Assembly: GCF_037975245.1 (NCBI RefSeq)
Contig: NC_092572.1
Location: forward strand, 6,465,501-6,529,500
Direction of reading: 5' to 3'
Origin: Apostichopus japonicus
Lineage: Eukaryota; Echinodermata; Holothuroidea; Aspidochirotida; Stichopodidae
DNA length: 64,000 nt
The position numbers and the translations under genes are program-made. Under the pieces are notes generated by a model. The model made no database searches. It was not told where the DNA came from and worked only from the letters and a program-made list of their open reading frames with translations. Shown here piece by piece: positions 1 to 12,559 of this stretch. The stretch's first letter is position 1, and each line of letters opens with the position of its first letter.

Positions 1-320
1 TGTACTAACTCTGATAAAAAATATGGGTTTTACCAGATGCAACATCATACAAAGAAAGTACATTTAGTGAAAATGAACTTACGACCATTTTTTAATTTAC
101 CTCCATATGTTCATTAACAACTTTATCAGTTTGTAGGCAATTACACTAACTCTGATGAAAAAAATATGAGTTAGCTTAATAATTACGCTAACTAGGAAAA
201 TGCAAATCTCATTTACTTATGACAAAGCAGTCATGTAGGGCCCCATGCACAATCACGTGTTATGTGACACAATATGTATTTGTTATGTTAAAAAACAACT
301 TATTTTGTCTTGCTGCTCAG

Positions 321-432
321 AAAATTCCACCAATAGCATGGCTTGCTCCTGAGACAGTCTTTATTGGTAATTATTTGGAGAAGTCAGACGTTTGGAGTTT
401 TGGCGTTGTCTTGTGGGAAATCTACTCTTTAG
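321..432 (+). CDS. Gene A exon: kinase activation-segment end and alpha-F
   Basis: The acceptor follows a T-rich tract ending in TGCTGCTCAG; the donor GTGTGCG follows TCTTTAG. 112 nt, phase 0 in, phase 1 out. It encodes a P+1 loop and APE motif (W-L-A-P-E, Ala codon 345-347), then the alpha-F motif with the invariant Asp of SDVWSFG. Nearly identical in sequence and boundaries to gene B 25907-26018. Confidence 0.85.
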
Positions 433-2846
433 GTGTGCGAAAAAGTTACTTTGCTAAAGTATGTTAAAGTTTATCATAAAATGGAACTTAAGAGAGACTC
501 AACTTATCATATTATATTTTTATACAACACCTTATTTTTTTCTGGTCATTTGATTGGTCCATTGATCGTTGATTGCATGCAAAATCCGCTCTATTCCACT
601 CTATGAAATAGAACCATGGGTTATACTTTTTTGGTAGCACTTTTTTTAATGATCAGAGAGCAGAGAAACCTGTCTGTTCAAAACAATATGTGCATGAGTG
701 CATTTCACACATCTTAATATAAAATGTTGTATAAAACAAATAATGAATGGTTTCCATTCGTGCAATAGTGCAAAAGTTTCATTCGTTGAAAGATGTAATT
801 AGTTCAATTCAACTCGGCTGCGCCTCATTGAATGGAAAATATAACATATTTCAACTCATGAAATATTTGCCATATTGCACTCATAACCATTCATTATTTG
901 TATAATATGATATTATAGTTTGTGGTATATGAAACCGTATATAACACCACGTAAACTGATATTGTATGAGATTTTGTGGTGGAAATTGCAATGTTCTTTT
1001 GTATTGATAGTATATCGAATAAAAGAGGAATTTAACTTTTATTTAAACTGCTGAATTGTTAAATAATGTGCGGTATTAAGCCACATGCATAGTATATCAG
1101 ATACGAAGCACGCAATTTCAATCGACAGTTGAACAAAAAGTAAATGTATTTAATATTTCTAGGGGAAACCCCATTTGGAGGTCTAACCTGTACTGAGATC
1201 GAAAACAAAATGAGACTTAAGGAAACTTTGGAACAACCAATGGCGTGTGCAGGAGGAATGCAAGTATAATTTCTTGTCATGCGATAAAAGAGAATATTAA
1301 GAAATGTGTTAAAGGGAGGTGGCTCCCCTCTCCAATAAAACTATTATGTGAAAATTAACTTGAAACTATACCAAAAAGGCCTACAAACCATGTAAAGCGC
1401 TAACATAAATATGCTTTTATAAATAATAAATAAGTCTGGTTAGGGAAGTACATTTATCAGAAAAACCTATATGACAAAGAAGATCATGTATGATCTTTTA
1501 TGTTTAACAGTAAATATAATGTATTTTAGTGGAAATTTTTCTCTTTCTTTAGATTTGGTGCTATGTTATCGATGTGGAATCCAGCAATAGACAAACGACC
1601 ATCATTCGAGAGTCTACAGATGATTCTTCAAGGATATTTGAATGATATGAGACAAGTAAGATTGATATTAATGTTATCATTACACATACACAATTCCTTT
1701 ATATTATACTGACAATATCTTTTCATTGTATAGCAAAAGTGCAAACATACTGATAGAAAATAAATCACTGAGCTAGGTTGACTAAGCTATGGCAGCTTGA
1801 ACTCTGCATTTCCTAATGTAACTGTAGGTTCATATTACGTTTTCAATTATCAGTAGCGTTACTAATTCTTCTTTATCCGCCTTGGCTCACATGCCTTTCT
1901 CGGTTGATCGTGAGTATAAAACCTCATTGGAAGTAAAAAAGTACAAATAAATTATATATAAATTCTCAAATAATGTCATTAATTTGAGAGGTTCTTCATG
2001 TGCTTGTTTGTCAGTATTGGCGAGTATTAGATAAAGACTTGCTTGGAGATGTACAACACTTCTCAACTATATTTGCCCCATAAAGAAATATACCTTAGCC
2101 GAAAGTTGGAACAGTACTGCGTTTATTTTCTTGTGATTATGTACAAAGAAAACATGATATTAATGGTACACATTCCAATTCAATATAGCAAACTTTTAGA
2201 ATCGTGTCGCGACGTGACATGTTATCCAATTCTTCTTTTCATTTGGCAATTCTTCAAAAGCGATGGACTTCGAAGTAGATGTAATGCAGTGCTCTGCAGA
2301 ACAGTTTCGATCTTGTTTAGCTATGAAATAAAATTCACTTGTCAATGGCTATACCTCAAGCAAGCAAACATTAGCTTTCCACTAATTTCCTTCGTTACTT
2401 GTTACCATCAGCGAAATTATCAACAACGGTTGCAATCCCACCACAATACGTCCCTTCCAAAGAGAAAACTTGAGAAGTATTTGTAAAAATATATATTGCC
2501 GCACTTTGAGAAGGTTTAATAATTGATTGTAGGTAATAGATTTAATGTAAGCTTTCATTTGTTAACATGTCTTCCGCGTTATTAATCTTACTTCAAAGAG
2601 ATATGCTCATAGGCTACTAAGCAGGCCATTCTAGCTGTTTGCAATGCTTTAATAAGATTATTTTGTTTTTCTCTCTAAACTATACTTTAAGTATTATGAG
2701 GAATATGAAACTGTACATTGATAAGAATGCCCCTTTCTTCCCCACCTGTCTCTCAAGCCCCTGTATTTTCACCCTTGCAACTTGGTATTAAGCATATACA
2801 AAACGTTTCCATGTTTTATAATTGTTCCACACAGGATTGGGTCTAA
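321..2846 (+). CDS. Gene A: 3' end of receptor tyrosine kinase-like gene (partial)
   Basis: Joined exons 321-432, 1163-1263, 1530-1655 and, less surely, 2835-2846. The exons are bounded by AG/GT and their phases fit (0 to 1, 1 to 0, 0 to 0). They encode the end of a tyrosine kinase C-lobe: the APE motif in [10 protein letters not shown], then [14 protein letters not shown] (alpha-F), [10 protein letters not shown], and the closing W-N-P-x-I-D-K-R-P-S-F motif. The rest of the gene (ectodomain, N-lobe, catalytic loop) lies upstream of the window. Paralogous to gene B over 1-1670, but it keeps APE where gene B has DPE. The proposed terminal exon adds only D-W-V and a stop, and it sits in a block shared with the 3' end of gene C. 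Family (tyrosine kinase) is certain; whether this copy is active cannot be judged without the upstream exons. Confidence 0.75.
1163..1263 (+). CDS. Gene A exon: kinase alpha-F/alpha-G region
   Basis: 101 nt between TTTCTAG and GTATAAT. Phase 1 in, phase 0 out, so it completes the Gly of SLG with the previous exon. It encodes [15 protein letters not shown] and then [12 protein letters not shown], the usual alpha-G segment of tyrosine kinases. The counterpart in gene B is 26747-26847, differing at a few residues. Confidence 0.8.
1530..1655 (+). CDS. Gene A exon: last kinase helices (alpha-H/I)
   Basis: Encodes the hallmark [15 protein letters not shown] and a final helix ending M-R-Q at donor GTAAGA. 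Two acceptors are possible. ATTTTAG before 1530 gives 126 nt, phase 0 to 0, and adds a hydrophobic W-K-F-F start. CTTTAG before 1553 looks like the better pyrimidine tract, but it puts the kinase motif out of frame with the previous exon. I prefer 1530 because gene B keeps that frame even though its second AG is mutated. Confidence 0.7.
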
Positions 2847-3880
2847 TGAAAAGCAACCGAAGAAAAAGAATGGTAACTGATGGTGAAAGACCTCTCTTAT
2901 CTGCTGGAATCATCTCGACAATACGTTCCATCGGCGTCTTAAACAAATCCCATAGTTTCAATTGTCATGTGAAATCTCAAATATTGTTAAACGATCAAAA
3001 TTGACATTTTCTATAACTTTTCCAGCTAAATTTGTACACAGGATAACTCTAAACACTTATTTCACAACCCTATTAACAATTTAACTATTTTGTAACATTA
3101 ATGTGAATACTGAAACAGAGTTAGACATCTCTTTCATATATTCCCTTTCAAGGTATATTCTTATGTCGATATTTCCAACACATCGGCTTCATGAATTAAA
3201 CACAAGTCGTTACTAATCTAATCAACACTATAAAACACCTTAGTGATTCATATAATTTGCCCAAGCAATTGGTTTGTTTCAGTAAATGCATTAATGCGTA
3301 AATGTGCATGTTGTATTCCGTAAAATTCGATGCGTCCTAAGAAACCATTAAAGGATTGATAGCGATGTTTAATAACAAAATTTTATACCTCATACAGGAG
3401 TTACTAAAAAAATATCTGGAAAACCTACCCTGCTTGTTATTTTTAGTATCACCTGTTGGGGTAGATATCCACCTTATCCCTTTCATTGCATGTGATTTTT
3501 GGTTTGTATTTACTCTACTCTAAATGTAAGTCATGGTATAAAAGTGGTCATTTGGGGGGGGGGGGGGAGAGGTCATTAATTCACACCAACTCTTTGTTTT
3601 CAACCTGTCATGTTTATATTTTTCAGTCAAGCCAAAACTACCTGCTGAATTCAACTTCCACTTCCTAAGTGAACGTAGGCCTACAATAAAGTAAACACTT
3701 GGACAGGATGCGCTTTTTAACTTAGTTTTAGCATTGTTTTTCTGAATTTAGATCTGCTATGTGATTTTTCTGATCTATAAATATCTTAATTTCTATAATT
3801 TACTCTGTCAATTATTATCGCTTGTGTTTGGAAATATTTTGTGTACTTTGTTCTTCCTTCCTTGAGACTTCAGCCATTGC
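1731..3880 (+). repeat. Segmental duplication, copy 1 (pairs with 54061-57450)
   Basis: Long collinear similarity to the 3' part of gene C: the stretch around GCAAAAGTGCAAAC (1735 and 54075), the GCAGGCC...TTCTAGC block (2621 and 54530), the terminal-exon acceptor (2834 and 54766), ACACATCGGCTTCATGAATT (near 3180 and 55100), and the ATCTTAATTT...GTTATCGCTTGTGTTTGG block (3781 and 57350). Copy 1 has an extra segment with a 147-codon open frame at 2043-2486 of no known family. Copy 2 has about 2.2 kb of extra DNA between 55130 and 57340. Confidence 0.8.
2835..2846 (+). CDS. Gene A possible terminal exon (D-W-V-stop)
   Basis: Follows the acceptor TGTTCCACACAG. In phase 0, as left by the previous exon, it reads three codons and TAA. 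The same acceptor, with matching flanks, starts the terminal coding exon of gene C at 54767. In another phase it would read 14 residues, some basic, to a TGA aligned with gene C's stop. An AATAAA lies at 3685-3690. Confidence 0.35.
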   Translation, partial: DWV

Positions 3881-4620
3881 CGCCTCGCCTATTGAGGACA
3901 AGCGTGAGACAGATATGCTACACACCTAGAAAGCTCCCAAGATTTAACATGCGTGAACAGTGTGGCTGGCTAATATTCTACTGTTCATAAATGTATTTAT
4001 TACGTCTATGTGTTTTAGGTAGGCCTATCAGCTTCATTGTTAGTCACGATATCAGTGATCCAATGTTTTACTAATATTGGGCCACTGAATGTACGAATAA
4101 ACCTGGGCCTTTCTTGCTAACTAGGGGCCGCCACACCTTTACGGACCACCCACGCTGCTCACCCCCCCCCCTTACCCCAAATTAGGTATATTTTAGACGT
4201 GACGAACAATATTAAAAATACAAACCTACAAATTAATTTACACCTGTATTCTCCATATGGCTTACCCTCAGCTAGGCTATGGCTACCATCAGAATGCCCT
4301 AGCGTGCTTGTATATCTTCACTTACCTGAATAAAGCAGAGCTTGGAAAGTAACGTGAAGTCCATTTTCCCTCTACAAACCGATTTTACACTTTCATTTTA
4401 GCAAAAAAAAAACAAATCGTTCTACGTTATACGCCAAGTGATGGTGGCGCTTCGCGTACCAAGTGTCAAGATGGTTCCTTTGGTGAAATGGTCCACCCAT
4501 GAAAAAGTTCTTAAAAGGGCCCTGGTATACAGTACACGAAGATCAAAAGTCTCACTATATAACAGTTGGACAATACATAATAATTCTCGATGTTCCTCAA
4601 CTGCCCCATTAGAAACCATA
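3880..4620. other. Intergenic; C-tract, no gene seen
   Basis: AT-rich DNA with a poly-C run near 4161-4169. The overlapping short frames at 4422-4638 on both strands have no recognisable motif and no splice logic. Nothing else supportable. Confidence 0.5.
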
Positions 4621-4621
4621 C

Positions 4622-5373
4622 CTGACCAATTGAAATGACCACTACTTCATCAGTTCTTAAATTAATTTAACGGGACCTGAAAAAATCACCTTAGGCCCTA
4701 ATCAAGGCTAGCACGCCTTGGATCACCTTATAAATGGGTCATATGAATTCTGAAGACATTGCAGAAGTGTCTAATAATGCGTCTTGCCCGGTCCAAAAAG
4801 TGGTGGACCAATTGAAATTACCACTAAATCATCACTTAATAAAATTAGTGTAATGGGACAACGAATAAAATCATTTGGGCCCTAATCAAGACCAGCACGC
4901 TTTAGACCACCCAATCAACCTGTCAAATGAACTCTAAACACATTGTAGAAGGGTACCATAATGCGTCTTGTCCGGTCCAAAGAGTGTTTGACCTATTAAA
5001 ATGACCACTAAATCATAATTTATTAAATTAATATGACGGCACAACGAATAAAAAGGTTTTGGGCCCTAATCAAGAACAGCACGCCTTGGACCACCCAACC
5101 AACCTGTCATATATGAACTCTAAATACATTGTGCTTCTTGCCCGGTCCAAAGAGTGCTAGACCAATTGAAATGACCACTAAATCATCACTACCTAAAACG
5201 GGACCACGAAAAAGAAGTATGCCCTAATCCATTCAGCACGCCTGGATCACCAAACCGATATGTAACATGAACTCTAAGGACATTGTAGAAGAGTACCATA
5301 ATGCGTTGAAACCGGTCCAAAGAGTGCTTGACCAATTTAAACGACCACTGCATCATCACTTCTTAAATTAATG
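4622..5373 (+). repeat. Tandem array of a ~165-185-bp repeat, forward arm
   Basis: Four and a half degenerate units begin at about 4622, 4791, 4975, 5141 and 5311. Each contains the landmarks CCGGTCCAAAGAGTG, ATGACCACTAAATCATCA, GGGCCCTAATCAAG, AGCACGCCTTGGACCACC and ATGAACTCTAA. The same unit occurs in reverse complement at 8045-8430 and 8848-9262. Confidence 0.85.
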
Positions 5374-5589
5374 TCCATCTCGTATGTTATGTATCGTGCG
5401 TTTAGTGTCAACCGGTAGCATTACAAATTGCACTTTGTACCCTCAAGGAATGAAAAATAGAGAACTCGTTTCCTATATATGGCCAAATTATGTAGGAAAG
5501 TTTTTTACAATTTTAGAAAGTTACCTCTAACTGAATTCCGAATTCATCGATATGTCAGCATATATAACACTAGAACACTATAACACTAG

Positions 5590-6115
5590 AATCCAACTAG
5601 CTTGGGTCAAATTTGGCAAACTAAGCTTCATTTTCCGTGACCAGGACCTTCCAATATCATTGAAGAAACAAGTTTTCAACCAATGCATAATTCCTGTACT
5701 ATCACATGGTGCGGAGACCTGGACAACAACGAAAAAACTGGAAAAGAAGTTGAGAGTGACAGAGAGGGCGATGGAAAGAATCATGATTGGAGTCACAAGG
5801 AGAGACAGAGTAACCAACCAAAACTTAAGAGAGAAAACCAATGTCCATGACATCATAAAGGAAATCAAAGTCAAGAAATGGCGTTGGGCCGGCCATTTGT
5901 CCAGGCAACATGATAACAGATGGGCAAAGCAAATTACCAACTGGACCTCAAGAACTTGTGTCAGAAGGAGAGGCAGGCAGAGTAGAAGATGGACAGATGA
6001 ACTCAGAGAATTTACAGGTGTTCTATGGCAAAGGAGAGCACAGGACAGATGGAATTGGAAAATCGATGAAGAGGCCTTCCTCCAGCAGTGGAGCGAAATA
6101 GGCTAGAAAGAAAGA
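5590..6115 (+). mobile_element. RTE-like non-LTR retrotransposon, 3' end (5'-truncated)
   Basis: An open frame of about 170 codons carries the C-terminal part typical of endonuclease/reverse-transcriptase LINEs: KKQVFNQCIIPVLSHGAETW, then TERAMERIMIGVTRRDR, then KKWRWAGHLSRQ and GRQSRRWTDEL. The polymerase and endonuclease domains are absent, so this is a dead 5' truncation. It ends at a TAG at 6103-6105, just before an A/G-rich tail (GAAAGAAAGAAGAT). It sits between the two arms of the inverted repeat array. Confidence 0.85.
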
Positions 6116-8044
6116 AGATAACACTTTAACTTGCGCAAACCACTTACGAAATTTCAGGCCTAATCAAAGGGGAAACATTGCAATGTGGCAGTTATTTGAA
6201 CACAATCGCATAAAGAGACAGCATCTTTCCAGGGGTGTAGCAAGGTTGCAGCAGTTTGTAGAAGGCATGCACTGTCATAAAAGCTCAACTGAAGCTTGTA
6301 GCCGGACAAACAATCAAGAAATAAACCATCTCTTAGGACTCTCATACATTAATGGCAGATGCAGTAACGTTCAAACATTGAACAATGTCACTTTAAGTCT
6401 TCTAACGTGGGTCAGAGACATTCGTAGAAGGAAAGAAGGAAATTGTGACTCTTTCCGATATTTAATTCATTTAGGAATACAAATGTCAAAAAGCAGTTTA
6501 ACTATCAACATGCTGCAGATTCTTTCAGTTATCTATCACTTAAGAATGTTAATGGTTCGACGCAAGGGAGCAATCACGCTATGATAAATATGAACTCTTA
6601 GCCTTTTAAAGGTTATTCCATGGACGTTAATAATAGTAGGCAGTCAGTTCGTACATCGGTATCAATTAGTTCGAGCCTAATGTTCACAAGCGCTCTTTTA
6701 CGAGAGAAAACTTCTAGGAAACATCTTGTATGAATCATTCAAGTACAATCAGAACGTATGGTCCTTTGTTCCGCTCCTTCACATTTGTGTTATGAACTAT
6801 TGAGTAATAGTGAAATGGAACATCTTTGCACATAGATTGGTAAAAGTGTATCAATTCAACCAGATTAAAGTAATTTTGGCATGAAAATCTCTTCTGCAAG
6901 TACATTTCAACCCAATCAGAGAATAAATGGGGAGGGGTGGGGTAGATATTAAGCATGTAATAATTCTCCTGACTACTATACTTCTATAATTGACTCATGA
7001 TATAGCCTAATTTATATTTACCGAAGAATTAATACATTAAATACACTTGTAAGTGATTAGAAAGTGTAATTTTGACTTAATTTAACAAACGCAAAATTTA
7101 CCTAAAATCTGGCCCTTTTTTTAATGGATTGAATGTGTATTGTGTATTGAGTAAATTCGTATAGTAAGATTATGGAAGTTATAATTAATATTTAGGTAAA
7201 ACTGAATAAAAGGAAATTTGCTAAAAACTCACACTAACTCTGGTCATGTTTAGTTGGAATAAACCCAGTGAAACTTGTTATGGTGAATCTGCTTTCTACA
7301 CTCAAATATAAACTTTCTATTGAAAAATCGCTAAGAGAAAGGACGAGCACATGGGAACACGATAAAATCAAAATGCACTGGCACTATAGGGTAACTTGGA
7401 TGGTTTGATACCAACAATGGCTAATGGAGATCATAAATAAATCAGAAAGGGATTTCGACATAAAATGTATGTCTGGGTAGAACTATTTCACTTGAAGATT
7501 ATTTTGGTAAATAAACTATTAAAGTTAGTAAGTTTATCTCCGCTTGACCCGAGATGACTGATTTTCTTTGTCAGCTCTAGAATGTAGCAGTGGAATATTT
7601 CAGAAAATACGAAGAGGGTAATAGCGTTCACATCCACTTTCAAGGAGAGAGGCAAGAAAACTTCTGTGTTCTTTTAATCTGTAAATATGTGCCGTGTGAA
7701 ACGAATAAAAGAAATGAAATTAAGTTCTATGAACGAATAATTAAAAAAAAAAACGGTTGCCAGTCTAGAGAAATCACTTCATTCTGAGAAATGAAGTTGC
7801 GCTAAGGTTCGCCTCCCCCCCCCCCCAAAAAAAAGTGCGTGTGTGTTTCTTCGGAATGGGAAGGAAACTTTGTATGCTGATGATCGTAAACCACCAATTA
7901 GCATTAAACTTGCGCGCCAAATGTGTTGCTTTTGTTTGATATCACCACACCGGTACAGAAGTAGAGTAAAAATTCAAAAAAAGCAAAATATTGATGAATC
8001 TACTGGGTAATGATTGTGCATTAGTCATTTGAATTTGGTCAAAT
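6116..8044. other. Unassigned DNA between repeat arms
   Basis: One plus-strand frame (6183-6584, 133 codons) has no recognisable domain. A poly-C/poly-A junction sits at 7806-7833. No splice-consistent gene was seen. Confidence 0.4.
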
Positions 8045-9262
8045 ACTCTTTGGACCGGATAAGACACATTATGGGACTCTTCAACAATGTCCTTCGAATT
8101 CATATGACCCATTGGTTGGGTGGTCCGATGAGTGCTGGCCTTGATTATGGCCTTACGGTTTGTTTGTAAGGTCCCGTTACACTCATTTGTGAAGTGATGA
8201 TTTAGTGGTCATTTTAATTGGTCAAACACTTTTTGCACCGAGCAAGACGCATTATGGTACTCTTTTAAATTGTCATTAGAGTTCATATGACCCATTAGTC
8301 GGGTGGTCCAAGGCGTGCTGGTTTGATTAGGGTCTTCAGGAATTTTTCAGGTCCCGTTACATTCATTTACTAAGTGATGGTTTAGTGGTCATTTTAATTC
8401 GTCAAACACTCTTTGGACCGAGCAAGACGCTCGTACATATGTATATCGACTAAATGCATACAATTACAAATGCACCGTGTTTTATTGTGTTGTATACTAT
8501 ACACAGTACAATTGTTTACATTAATGTGTTGTGTAGAGCGGAGTCAAGCGAGTAAACAAACGATCTAGGATTGCCTATAATGGGCGCAATAGTTGGGGAT
8601 AGTTGCTTCATTGTGTTAAGAACGCTATATACTTTCGTTCATATATATCTACAAAAAGTTTTGGAAAGTTGCTAATTTGAATATCTTGAATATGTTCGTG
8701 TTGATCATACTGATATCGAACAGAGTATGGAGGGATCCATGTTGAATACCTAAGTATATCACGTGTTCGCTGAAAGCCAATCAGAATCAAGGAAATAATT
8801 TCAGTGTCAGTTCAGTTTGGGGAAAAATTTTCGCGGCCTTGCAAGACACATTGTGGCACTTTTCTACATTGGCATTAGAGTTCATATGACCCATTGGTTG
8901 GGTGGTCCAAGGCGTGCTGGTTTGGATTAGGGTCTTAAGGAGTTTTCATGTCCTAGGCCTATTACATTCATTTACGAAGCGATGATTTAGATGGTCATTT
9001 TTATTGGTCAAGCACTCTTTGGACCGGCAAGACGCATGATGGTACCCTTCTACAATGTTTTAAGATTTCATATGACCCATTGGTTAGGTGGTCCAAGGCG
9101 TACTAGTCTTGATTAGGGAGTAAAGTGATTTTTTTCAGGTCCCGTTACATTAATTTAAGTTATGATGAAGTAGTTGTCATTTTAATTGGTCAAAAACTCT
9201 TTGGACTGGGCAAGATGCATTATGGTACCTTTTACATTGTCATAAGAGTTCATATGACCCAT
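8045..9262 (-). repeat. Tandem array of the ~175-bp repeat, reverse arm, interrupted
   Basis: Reverse-complement units of the 4622-5373 repeat, for example TTTAGTGGTCATTTTAATT and CATATGACCCATTGG, lie at about 8048-8232, 8235-8412 and 8848-9262. The array is broken at 8430-8845 by about 415 bp of unrelated DNA. A short partial unit with a TATATAAACC end repeats at 9291-9343. Confidence 0.8.
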
Positions 9263-9344
9263 ATATAAACCCTATATAAACCCATATATACATTATGGTA
9301 CCTTCCACATTGTCATAAGAGTTCATAAGACCCATATATAAACC

Positions 9345-11650
9345 TCTTTCCACGACCAAATGTTGAACATCTTGTAAGAAAGCTTTCATCTTGCCATTTG
9401 GTGTTACGTCGATACAATTGTCTAAAAAGTAAATGAATAGGTAGCAGTTACTCATTCGCGAATTTTGAACAAGGAATACATATATAACTTCACACCGGTC
9501 TACTGAAACTGCCTTCTTGTGTATCCATTCATGTAGTACTCTAATCGGCCAAATCATACGCTGTGATTAAAATGGTTGCGCTATTGAAATAATTTAATTA
9601 TAAAGTGTATATATTACATCAATACGTGTGGTTCTCTTCTGAATAACAAGACTTTCAGCAGTCGAATTATCAACTCTAGTCAATAAACGAATCTGAACTT
9701 TATTATGATACAAGAATAAGTCACATTTTATCCTTTGTTTACATTTATTTATTTTCGTGAATAAACTCCATTTTATATAAAGTTTCATATTAACTGTGGA
9801 TTAAAAACGATTACAAAACAAATCCATGCATCTTGGATACATCAGAAGGCACATATTATTTCCTTCCCTCATGCAACAGTAAATCAGGCTAATAAAAAAT
9901 GATATTATGGATATAAAACATGTAAGAACTTATAAAAAATGAATAAAATTGGCAGAGCATGATACTAATAACATTGAGGTAGCATTAACGCACTGTGTGG
10001 AACAAATCTTTATAGTACTGTACGCAATAGACAATATAATATATGTAATCATATTAAACTGCAATATAACAATACATTCTCTAGAGGACTTCTAGGAAGC
10101 TACATTGTTACAGACATTGCCTGTATTTTACTAGTTTCTACGGTTAATTGTTAATCACTATATATTGATGTAGGTAGGGAATTTGTAGTAAGTCAATTCA
10201 GACTCGTATGGCATCAAACTATCATTCATGGATTTTTTTCTCATATCCATTTTATAACTCTAGCAAGATTACATTCTCATATTCTTGCTTGGAGCTATGT
10301 AACTTTTACGTGTACGCACATTTATCCCGTTGTACTTATACTACAACTCTATTAAGGAGTGAAACATAATGATAACAATTTACTAGTGAAGTGCCAAGTT
10401 ACATTTTCTGGAAGACTTTGAGTGGTAGAAAATAGCATTAAAAATGTCATAACTAGCAATTTGGTTGTTCCTAATAATCAATTTATTATGCATTTCTTCA
10501 ACTACTACAACTGATGTGTTGAATAACTTTAAAGAAATGTGTTTTATTATTTCCTTTTTAGGGTTTTGCATAACCATTTTTACCTCCATGGCATAACTTA
10601 ATTGTTCCTGGTGCAAATTTGTTGCCATAAATAAACAAACTATTTCAGATAAATCCTCCTCCTAATGTGTCAAATCAAAGCACAAAATTCAGATTTTTTT
10701 TTTCCTACAAACACATTACAGTTCGTACCTGAGAGAAATGTTTACCTTTGGATAGGATTAAATGTATTAATGTTAAAAGAGCAAAGAAATAGAAAAGAGT
10801 CTGAATTAATAACAATTTGTCATTTCTTCAGGATTCAAGTCTTTAAGGCATCTGAGATCTTAGTGGCATTTGTTATAATTTGAAGTTCTTGGCATAAAGT
10901 TTCATATCTGAAGGCCACACGGATGTCGGGGACGTTGGTTCTGAGGATGTCATTGCCTGCTGGTCCGTCCTTCTTCCAATTGAGTCACAGCCAGTGTTCC
11001 TTCAGCTGAATGGAAAATTATCTAGAAGAAAATATGAAAGCTTTCTTAGAGTTTCCTTAAATTACTAAATTAAACAGTTATGAAGCCACACATTTTAATC
11101 ACAGCATTTACCAACTGATGCACATGAAACTTGAGGGAGGTAAGGAGAAATGGTCCACAGTGACTTTTGTACAGCCCATTTTACCCTCGAATTTACACAA
11201 GTGTTTTCAAATTCAACAGTTACTTATAAAGTTGCTTTGAAAAAGGGAACCAATTGCATTGTCTTGTCCGGTTGTGTTGACAGTACACTGAACCATATAT
11301 TGCAATTGCACTGGAAGTGAACCTGTGTTGTATCTCAGAAATGTGATCTAGGGTTAATAATAAAGGTTTACAGAGTAATGCTGAAACTCATTCAAAAAAA
11401 ATATGGTAAACATGCGTGCTAACATACCTCCTCTTCATAACCACTCATTACAACACTTTCTAGCTAGTTCACACATATATCACATCTGGTAAGTTTTCAG
11501 ATTTGAGCAGCAGTACTGTATTCCTCCGTCAAAGGCTCCTATGAACAAATAGAATGATCTAAAATCACGAATTGATTTTTGAAAATTGACTTATGTGTAG
11601 ACCAACCATCATGTGTTGTTACAAAACACCAGCAAATATTTTTGTAAGAC
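9345..11650. other. Intergenic, no gene supported
   Basis: AT-rich. The only sequence of note is on the minus strand near 10920-11010, where base composition rises and a splice-acceptor-like TTTTCCATTCAG precedes a short open frame (see rejected items). Confidence 0.4.
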
Positions 11651-11654
11651 TGCA

Positions 11655-12555
11655 TTCACAGCAAGGCCGGATTTAGGAATGGGCAACGTGGACAGTTTGT
11701 CCATGGGCCTCCACAACAAGGGGCCTCCAAAAAATGAAATGAATTTCAAGAAAAAAAAATATAAGGAAAAAGTAGGCTGATACGTATGTTCAATGAAAAT
11801 CATATCGCGCGCGTTTTACGTAATCTACATATACACAAGCCATATTCAATTGTAATTGGATCTCTTTGTAAATGGTAGAAACAGCTAAGTGGTTGTTTTC
11901 CTGTCATTGCCAAGCTCATGTCGGAAGACAAACATGAATAGCCTAATAACTAAAGTCATCAATCTCAACGTCTATTCTTTAGAACTAGGTTATTGGTTGG
12001 TTTTGAAACGGTACAGTACACTCTGACATTGCGCCTGTCATCACCTTCCGATAGGTTCCTGCTCCCAACCGATTTTGACAGTTTTTGGCTCAAAAAATTG
12101 CCAATTCAAAAAGGTCACATCAAATTTGGAAATGTGGAAGCATTGGGCAGTCAAAAAAATACAATATTGCGCAATAGATATCACCAGGTCACGGACTGAA
12201 ACGGTATTTGAATTCACCGATTTTGAGAGATGTAGTAGCAACCTGTCAATTTGCATACGGTATTGGTGGTAGCAACCTGTTAATTTGTACTGAGAGAGGT
12301 GGTAGCAACCTGTTTACATGAACTGAAAATTGGGCAGGCAAGCAAGCTTACATACCGTAACGAAAATTCGTGAACATAAATTTACATCGAAAATCAAAAT
12401 TGACTGCACCATTTTGCATCTAAGCACCATTAATTATTCCAAAAAAAACACCCCTCCCCTTTGACCCCTCCCCAGGACGGCGATCATTGGGTTGATATCT
12501 GTCTCCACTTATGAAGGTTGCCCACGGGCCTTCACATGTCTTAATACTGCCCTAA
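11655..12555. repeat. Possible degenerate transposon with imperfect inverted ends
   Basis: The left end GGCCGGATTTAGGAATGGGC...CATGGGCC and the right end CCCACGGGCC...TGCCCTAAATG are imperfect inverted relatives. Inside, AGCAACCTGT repeats three times (about 12236, 12270, 12303). No transposase frame was seen. Confidence 0.35.
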
Positions 12556-12559
12556 ATGA

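Larger units (their letters stand above)
1..1670 (+). repeat. Segmental duplication A/B, copy 1 (pairs with about 25600-27240)
   Basis: Exons and introns are alignable throughout with gene B, including non-coding landmarks such as the AATGAATGGTTTCCATTCGTGCAATAGTGCAAA block (described, at 742 and 26331) and the palindromic ATCATGTATGATCTTTTATG near 1485 and 27048. The first 170 bases hold two tandem copies of a ~125-bp intron repeat that also appears twice at 25495-25740. Confidence 0.85.

Noticed and set aside
2043-2486. 147-codon plus-strand open frame in the 3' block of gene A
   Set aside because: No recognisable domain, no signal peptide, no splice context, and absent from the paralogous block at 54 kb. 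Possibly an insertion; not annotated as a gene.
5578-5940. 120-codon minus-strand frame
   Set aside because: Antisense of the RTE-like LINE reading frame.
6183-6584. 133-codon plus-strand frame after the RTE-like fragment
   Set aside because: Not continuous with the LINE reading frame and without recognisable motifs.
10890-11035. Minus-strand exon-like segment: acceptor TTTTCCATTCAG, then [17 protein letters not shown] and stop
   Set aside because: GC-richer and tidy, but no upstream exons could be found on the minus strand in 11-17 kb; too short to stand alone.
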